Shown here piece by piece: positions 59,823 through 64,000 of a stretch of 64,000 bases of DNA. Position 1 is the stretch's first letter. Every line of letters starts with the position of its first letter. The position numbers and the translations under genes are program-made. Under the pieces are notes generated by a model. The model ran no database searches, had not been told where the DNA came from, and saw nothing but the letters and a program-made list of their open reading frames with translations. This stretch comes from an uncultured Sphingomonadaceae bacterium (GTDB lineage: Bacteria > Pseudomonadota > Alphaproteobacteria > Sphingomonadales > Sphingomonadaceae): contig CADCVW010000095.1 in the NCBI GenBank assembly GCA_902806235.1, forward strand, positions 51,782-115,781. The letters run 5' to 3'.

Positions 59823-60396
59823 GGTCGCGGAGCGGCTAGCAGGAGGCTCCCTGAAGCGGAAGCACCGCCTCGTTCCCCATCCCGATACGCCATCCGATGC
59901 GGTCGTCGGCGTCGAGGTCGCGGTGCGCATGGACGACGCGGACGAAGCGCTCTTCACCTTCGTCGTGCGCGGATGCGACCGCCTCGTCGTGCCCGGCCCC
60001 GCCATGCCGACGCGGACCGACGGGCTCTGGGCGACGACCTGCTTCGAGGCCTTCCTGCGCCCGCCCGTCGGCGATGCCTACCAGGAGTACAACTTCTCGC
60101 CTTCCGGCGCGTGGGCCGCCTATGGCTTCACCGGGAACCGCCGGGGCATGCGCGAACTGGCGCTGGTCGCCGATCCTTTTATCGGGCGGGACGAGGACGC
60201 CGACCCCGACGTTTGCGCCTGGCATGTCGATCTCGATCTGACCCACCTGCCTGCGGGCCCGTTCCGCCTCGCGCTCTCGGCGGTGATCGAGGAGGTCGGC
60301 GGGCGCAAGTCGTACTGGGCCCTCGCACACCCGCCGGGCGCGCCGGACTTCCACCATCTCGATTGCTTCGCGGCCGAACTCGCGCCAACGACCTGA
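59821..60396 (+). CDS. DOMON-like domain-containing protein
   Basis: A 191-aa protein with no signal peptide. The DOMON-like beta-sandwich core is visible in [54 protein letters not shown] and [13 protein letters not shown], a set typical of the DOMON-like family found in proteobacteria, of unknown ligand (sugar or heme binding is seen in other DOMON proteins). ATG 59821 overlaps the tyrS start codon; an AGGAGG at 59839-59844 suggests translation may instead begin a little downstream at a non-ATG codon, which would also fit the shorter homologues. It ends 2 bases before namZ, so the two form an operon. Confidence 0.8.
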   Translation: MVAERLAGGSLKRKHRLVPHPDTPSDAVVGVEVAVRMDDADEALFTFVVRGCDRLVVPGPAMPTRTDGLWATTCFEAFLRPPVGDAYQEYNFSPSGAWAAYGFTGNRRGMRELALVADPFIGRDEDADPDVCAWHVDLDLTHLPAGPFRLALSAVIEEVGGRKSYWALAHPPGAPDFHHLDCFAAELAPTT

Positions 60397-60398
60397 GC

Positions 60399-61598
60399 AT
60401 GGACTTCGGTATTGATCGCCTGCTCGCCGACCCCAGCTTACGCGCGCCGCTGGAGGGCCGCCGCGTCGCGCTGCTCGCGCACCCAGCCTCCGTCGCGCTC
60501 GACCTCACCCACTCGCTCGACGCGCTCATCGCGGCCGGGCTGAACGTCTCCGCCGCCTTCGGCCCGCAGCACGGGCTGCGCGGCGACAAGCAGGACAACA
60601 TGGTGGAGTCGCCCGACTTCACCGATCCCGCCACGGGCATTCCCGTGTTCAGCCTCTACGGCGAGGTGCGGCGGCCTACCGGCCAGTCGATGGGCACCTT
60701 CGACGTGCTGCTCGTCGACCTGCAGGACCTGGGCTGTCGTATCTACACCTTCATCACCACGCTCCGCTACGCGCTGGAGGCCTGTGCGGCGCACGGCAAG
60801 GCGCTGTGGGTGCTCGACCGCCCGAACCCGGCGGGGCGGCCGGTGGAGGGGATGACGCTCCGGCCGGGCTGGGAGAGCTTCGTCGGAGCCGGGCCGCTGC
60901 CGATGCGCCACGGGCTGACCTTGGGCGAGCTCGGGCGCTGGTTCGTCGACCATCTCCGCCTCGATATCGACTACCGCGTCCTCGAGATGGCTGGCTACGA
61001 TCCCGCAGCCGCCCCCGGCCACGGCTGGCCGTTGGGCGAGCGCGTCTGGATCAACCCCAGCCCCAACGCCCCCAACTTGCCGATGGCACGCGCCTACGCC
61101 GGCACGGTGATGCTCGAAGGCACCACGATCAGCGAGGGCCGCGGCACCACCCGCCCGCTCGAACTGTTCGGCGCGCCGGACCTGCCCGCGCGCGAGCTCA
61201 TTGCCGAGATGCGCCGCCTCGCGCCCGACTGGCTCGCCGGCTGCAGGTTGCGCGAGGTCTGGTTTGAGCCGACCTTCCACAAGCACGCCGGCCAGCTCTG
61301 CGCGGGCGTGCAGATCCACGCCGAGGGGGCGTTCTACGACCACGAGGCTTTCCGCCCGTGGCGGCTCCAGGCGCTCGCCTTCAAGGTGCTGCGGCGGCTG
61401 CGGCCGGACTACCCGCTGTGGCGCGACTTCCCCTACGAATACGAGTTCGACAAGCTGGCGATCGACGTCATCAACGGCGGTCCGGGGCTGCGCGAGTGGG
61501 TGGACGACCCCGCGGCGGAACCCGGCGACCTTGACGCGCTGACCCGGCCGGACGAGCTCGCCTGGGAGGAGGAGCGCGCCCGCTTACTCCTCTACTGA
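60399..61598 (+). CDS. namZ: Exo-beta-N-acetylmuramidase NamZ family (DUF1343)
   Basis: NamZ-type enzymes release terminal MurNAc from peptidoglycan fragments. The 399-aa product starts at ATG 60399 and shows the DUF1343 motifs AFGPQHGLRGDKQDN, VFSLYGEVRRPT, DVLLVDLQDLGCRIYTFI, WVLDRPNPAGRPVEG, and WINPSPNAPNLP followed by EGTTISEGRGTTRPLELFGAP with the catalytic acidic residue. No signal peptide is seen, so it would act in the cytoplasm or be exported by another route. With amgK and murU elsewhere in the window it could supply MurNAc for recycling. Confidence 0.9.
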   Translation: MDFGIDRLLADPSLRAPLEGRRVALLAHPASVALDLTHSLDALIAAGLNVSAAFGPQHGLRGDKQDNMVESPDFTDPATGIPVFSLYGEVRRPTGQSMGTFDVLLVDLQDLGCRIYTFITTLRYALEACAAHGKALWVLDRPNPAGRPVEGMTLRPGWESFVGAGPLPMRHGLTLGELGRWFVDHLRLDIDYRVLEMAGYDPAAAPGHGWPLGERVWINPSPNAPNLPMARAYAGTVMLEGTTISEGRGTTRPLELFGAPDLPARELIAEMRRLAPDWLAGCRLREVWFEPTFHKHAGQLCAGVQIHAEGAFYDHEAFRPWRLQALAFKVLRRLRPDYPLWRDFPYEYEFDKLAIDVINGGPGLREWVDDPAAEPGDLDALTRPDELAWEEERARLLLY

Positions 61599-61601
61599 CC
61601 T

Positions 61602-62780
61602 CTACCGCTTGCGCGTCAGCTCGCGCATCGCCTCGTCGAGCTCGTCGAGCGTCAGCGGGTACATGCGGTCGCCGAGCAGTTCGCGGACGATGCGGGTCGA
61701 CTGCGAATAGCCCCACTGGGTCTTCGGCGTCGGGTTGAGCCAGGCGGTCGCGGGATAGGTGTTCGCCAGCCGCCGCAGCCACAGCGCCCCCGGCTCCTCG
61801 TTGAAGTGCTCGACGGAGCCGCCGGCCGTGGTGATCTCGTAGGGGCTCATCGCCGCGTCGCCGACGAACACCAGCTTGTGGTCGTGGCCGTATTTGTGGA
61901 GCACGTCCCAGGTCGGCGTGCGCTCGGCGAAGCGCCGCCGGTTGTCCTTCCACACGCCCTCGTAAACGCAGTTGTGAAAGTAGAAGAACTCCATGTTCTT
62001 GAACTCGGCGGTGGCCGCGCTGAACAGCTCCTCGCAGAGCCGGACGTAGGGGTCCATCGAACCGCCGACGTCGAGGAAGAGCAGCAGCTTCACCGCGTTG
62101 TGCCGCTCGGGACGCATGCGGATGTCGAGCCAGCCCTGCTTGGCGGTGCCCTCCACCGTCGCGTCCAAGTCGAGTTCGTCTGCCGCGCCTTCGCGCGCGA
62201 AGCGGCGCAGGCGGCGCAGCGCGACCTTGATGTTGCGCGTACCGAGCTCGCGAGTCGAGTCCAGGTCCTTGAACTCGCGCTTGTCCCACACCTTGATCGC
62301 GCGGTTGTGCCGGCCTTCGCCGCCGATGCGCACGCCTTCGGGGTTGTAGCCGGAATTACCATAAGGCGAGGTGCCGCCGGTGCCGATCCACTTGCTGCCG
62401 CCCTGGTGGCGGCCCTCCTGCTCCTCCAAGCGCTTCTTAAGTGTTTCCATGATCTCGTCCCAAGAGCCGAGGCTCTCGATCTCCCTCATCTGCTCGGGCG
62501 TGAGGTACAGCTCCGACACCTTGCGCAGCCACTCCTCGGGCAGAGCCGCGGTCTCGTTCTCGAACGTGGTCGCGACGCCCCGGAACACCTTGGCGAACAC
62601 CTGGTCGAAGCGGTCGAGCAGCCCTTCGTCCTTCACGAAAGTCGCGCGCGACAGGTAGTAGAAGGCCTCAGGCGAGCGCGCGATCACCTCGCGGTCGAGC
62701 GCTTCCAGCAGCACGAGGTGCTCCTTGAGGCTGGCGGGAATGCCCGCGGCGCGGAGCTCGTCGGTGAAGGAGAAGAACAT
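61602..62780 (-). CDS. VWA domain-containing CoxE-like protein
   Basis: A 392-aa protein of the CoxE/VWA group that usually partners a MoxR-type AAA+ ATPase in metal-centre or complex assembly; no such ATPase is adjacent here. The N-terminal half is helical (FFSFTDELRAAGIPASLKEHLVLLEAL and VFAKVFRGV). Residues 145-185 form a Gly-rich linker, and the VWA domain starts at about 228 with a MIDAS-like DVGGSMD (237-243) where the canonical form is DxSxS; this variant is usual in the group. LVFVGDAAMSPYEI and the AWLNPTPKTQWGYSQST end follow. ATG 62780 is chosen since the family begins MFFSFTDELR. Confidence 0.88.
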   Translation of the reverse strand: MFFSFTDELRAAGIPASLKEHLVLLEALDREVIARSPEAFYYLSRATFVKDEGLLDRFDQVFAKVFRGVATTFENETAALPEEWLRKVSELYLTPEQMREIESLGSWDEIMETLKKRLEEQEGRHQGGSKWIGTGGTSPYGNSGYNPEGVRIGGEGRHNRAIKVWDKREFKDLDSTRELGTRNIKVALRRLRRFAREGAADELDLDATVEGTAKQGWLDIRMRPERHNAVKLLLFLDVGGSMDPYVRLCEELFSAATAEFKNMEFFYFHNCVYEGVWKDNRRRFAERTPTWDVLHKYGHDHKLVFVGDAAMSPYEITTAGGSVEHFNEEPGALWLRRLANTYPATAWLNPTPKTQWGYSQSTRIVRELLGDRMYPLTLDELDEAMRELTRKR

Positions 62781-62923
62781 GGGCGCGGCCTCGTCGAGTC
62801 GGCGGAAGTTGACGAAGTTGGCGCTACGTCGCCCCCCGCCGTCCTTCCTCGCCGAACGGGAGCCGCCCGGCGCGCGCCTTATACACGCGACGCAGGACTG
62901 TAGGACAGCGCCGCCAGACGCCG

Positions 62924-64000
62924 TCAGCCGTCGTACTCGCCGAGCCCCGGACCGTAGCTCTCGATGGCTTCGAACACGGCGGTGAGTTCGTCGCGTTCTG
63001 CCCCGCTCAATTCCGGCCGCCAGATCTCGAAGAGCAGGATGACCCGCGTCTCCGAGCCGCGGTTCCAAGCCTCATGCTCGATCGTGTCGTCGAAAAGGAG
63101 GGCGCGGCCGAACTCCCAAGAGCGCACGTCGTTGCCGACGCGGAAGGCGCAACCGGGCGGGACGATGAGCGGCAGGTGGACGATCAGCCGGCTGTTCAGC
63201 ATCCCGCTGTGCGGCGGGATGTGCGCCCCCGGGCGGAGCGAGGAAAAGAGGATCATGGGCGAGCGCGCGCCGATGCGGGGGAGTGGCGCCCCGCTCGCGC
63301 GAAGCGCCTCCAGCGTGCGGGGGAAGCGTTCGGCGTGGCCGGGGACCGGGGCGCCGCGGCGCCACAAGTGATAAGCGGTCCAGCTCGGGTCGCCGACGCG
63401 GTGCGCCTGCATGACGGGGCGGTTCGGCGTCGCTTCCAGATAAGGGGTGAAGGCGGCGTCGTCGGCGGTGAGCAAGGCTTCGAGCTCCTCGCGCATCGCG
63501 GGGGCGGCGGCTTCCACCGTCGGTAGCCAGGCGAACTCCTCCCGCTCGTAGAACTGCCGCTGCGGCAGCTGCGGGAAGAAGAAGGAGGTGGGCGCCTGGA
63601 AGTAGGGCTGCTTCTCGCCGTATAGGATGTCGAGCGACTCCTGCACCCGGGCGCTGCGCCCACGCGGCCCAACGCCGCGCGCGGCGAGCGCCCGCTCAAG
63701 GTGGTCGCGGTAGCCGAGCGACGCTTGCGCTAGGACGTGGCGCACCCGGTCGAGCTCGGCCGTGAGGGCGGGCGGGAGCGGGGCCGTCGCTCCCGCCGCG
63801 ATCTTGAGCGCGGCCTGGTAGAAGCTCGTCATCGCGCGCGGATCGCCGGCGCGCGCGTGGAGGTCACCACGCATGACGAGGCCGCGTAGGTCGCGCGGCT
63901 CGGCCGCGAGCAGCGCGTCGAGCGCACGCGCCTCCGCGTTGCCATCGCCACCCAGACGGCAGGCTTGGGCGAGGAGCAACCAAGGGGGAGGCACTGGCGG
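62924..64000 (-). CDS. Aspartyl/asparaginyl beta-hydroxylase domain protein (5' end cut by window edge)
   Basis: Fe(II)/2-oxoglutarate-type hydroxylase fold, at least 358 codons with no certain start inside the window (the frame is open to the edge; GTG 63994 is a possible start). The N-terminal part looks like TPR or helical repeats (LLLAQACRLGGDGNAEARALDALL and LRGLVMRGDLHARAGD). The hydroxylase domain spans about 190-340, with IPPHSGMLNSRLIVHLPL (His ligand), FDDTIEHEAWNRG (second His) and RVILLFEIW (2-oxoglutarate-binding Arg). Substrate unknown. It lies 143 bases from the VWA gene. Confidence 0.88.
   Translation of the reverse strand, partial: PPVPPPWLLLAQACRLGGDGNAEARALDALLAAEPRDLRGLVMRGDLHARAGDPRAMTSFYQAALKIAAGATAPLPPALTAELDRVRHVLAQASLGYRDHLERALAARGVGPRGRSARVQESLDILYGEKQPYFQAPTSFFFPQLPQRQFYEREEFAWLPTVEAAAPAMREELEALLTADDAAFTPYLEATPNRPVMQAHRVGDPSWTAYHLWRRGAPVPGHAERFPRTLEALRASGAPLPRIGARSPMILFSSLRPGAHIPPHSGMLNSRLIVHLPLIVPPGCAFRVGNDVRSWEFGRALLFDDTIEHEAWNRGSETRVILLFEIWRPELSGAERDELTAVFEAIESYGPGLGEYDG

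Noticed and set aside
1..64000. CRISPR arrays, transposases, prophage genes or rRNA operon
   Set aside because: No regular direct repeats with spacers, no IS termini or transposase motifs, no phage structural genes and no rRNA sequence were recognised; the repeats present are isolated palindromes.

Overview
This window is a chromosomal segment of a high-GC alphaproteobacterium, most likely of the order Sphingomonadales. The inference rests on the gene complement and layout: a DivL-type pseudo-histidine kinase upstream of tsaE-amgK-murU, AddAB instead of RecBCD, a MucR/Ros-family regulator, a long-form (470 aa) AhcY, a TonB-dependent receptor of the large sphingomonad type, DOMON-like and NamZ genes side by side, and several families of dispersed intergenic palindromes. 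No plasmid, phage, transposase or CRISPR locus was seen. Both ends cut genes: sufE at the left and an aspartyl/asparaginyl-hydroxylase-like gene at the right.

0-4.5 kb: sufE (partial), then a phage-shock locus. PspF is divergent from a six-gene operon (47-aa membrane peptide, pspA, pspB, pspC and two 78-aa membrane/coiled-coil proteins) driven by a textbook sigma-54 promoter. sodB follows. 4.7-12.2 kb: yciB-ftsY-dapF on the minus strand, then ffh-rpsP-(small ORF)-rimM-trmD-rplS on the plus strand. A palindromic repeat and an antisense thioredoxin-reductase-like gene separate rimM from trmD. 12.2-22.5 kb: a DUF418 membrane protein, asd, a VapBC-type toxin-antitoxin pair chained to a GFA-like gene and a hydrolase, an ACE-like M2 peptidase lipoprotein, two tandem SIMPL-domain genes (the first broken by two amber codons), an SDR, a peroxiredoxin and yqgE.

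22.5-43.8 kb: ahcY behind an AT-rich palindromic operator, a TonB-dependent receptor, then the tightly overlapped run divL-tsaE-amgK-murU-addB-addA followed by trxA, and convergently an inositol-monophosphatase-like gene and argJ, with secA divergent. 44-49.6 kb is a sparsely coding, more A/T-rich zone ending at tRNA-Asn. It holds wrbA at its edge, small hypothetical genes, a frameshifted methyltransferase, a zinc-ribbon pseudogene with three in-frame stops, four copies of a 27-nt hairpin repeat and a MucR-family regulator. 49.7-64 kb returns to core genes: nadK, a degenerate-GGDEF/EAL protein, mfd, sdhE, recG, tyrS, a DOMON-like gene, namZ, a VWA (CoxE-like) gene and the partial hydroxylase.

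Functional themes: envelope stress (Psp), co-translational protein export (Ffh, FtsY, SecA), peptidoglycan recycling (NamZ making MurNAc, AmgK and MurU re-using it), DNA repair (AddAB, RecG, Mfd), translation (S16, L19, RimM, TrmD, TsaE, TyrS), lysine/aspartate-family and arginine synthesis (Asd, DapF, ArgJ) and redox defence (SodB, peroxiredoxin, thioredoxin, WrbA). The most novel material is the extended psp operon with its extra small membrane proteins, the decaying 44-49.6 kb zone, and the dispersed repeat families that mark gene 3' ends.
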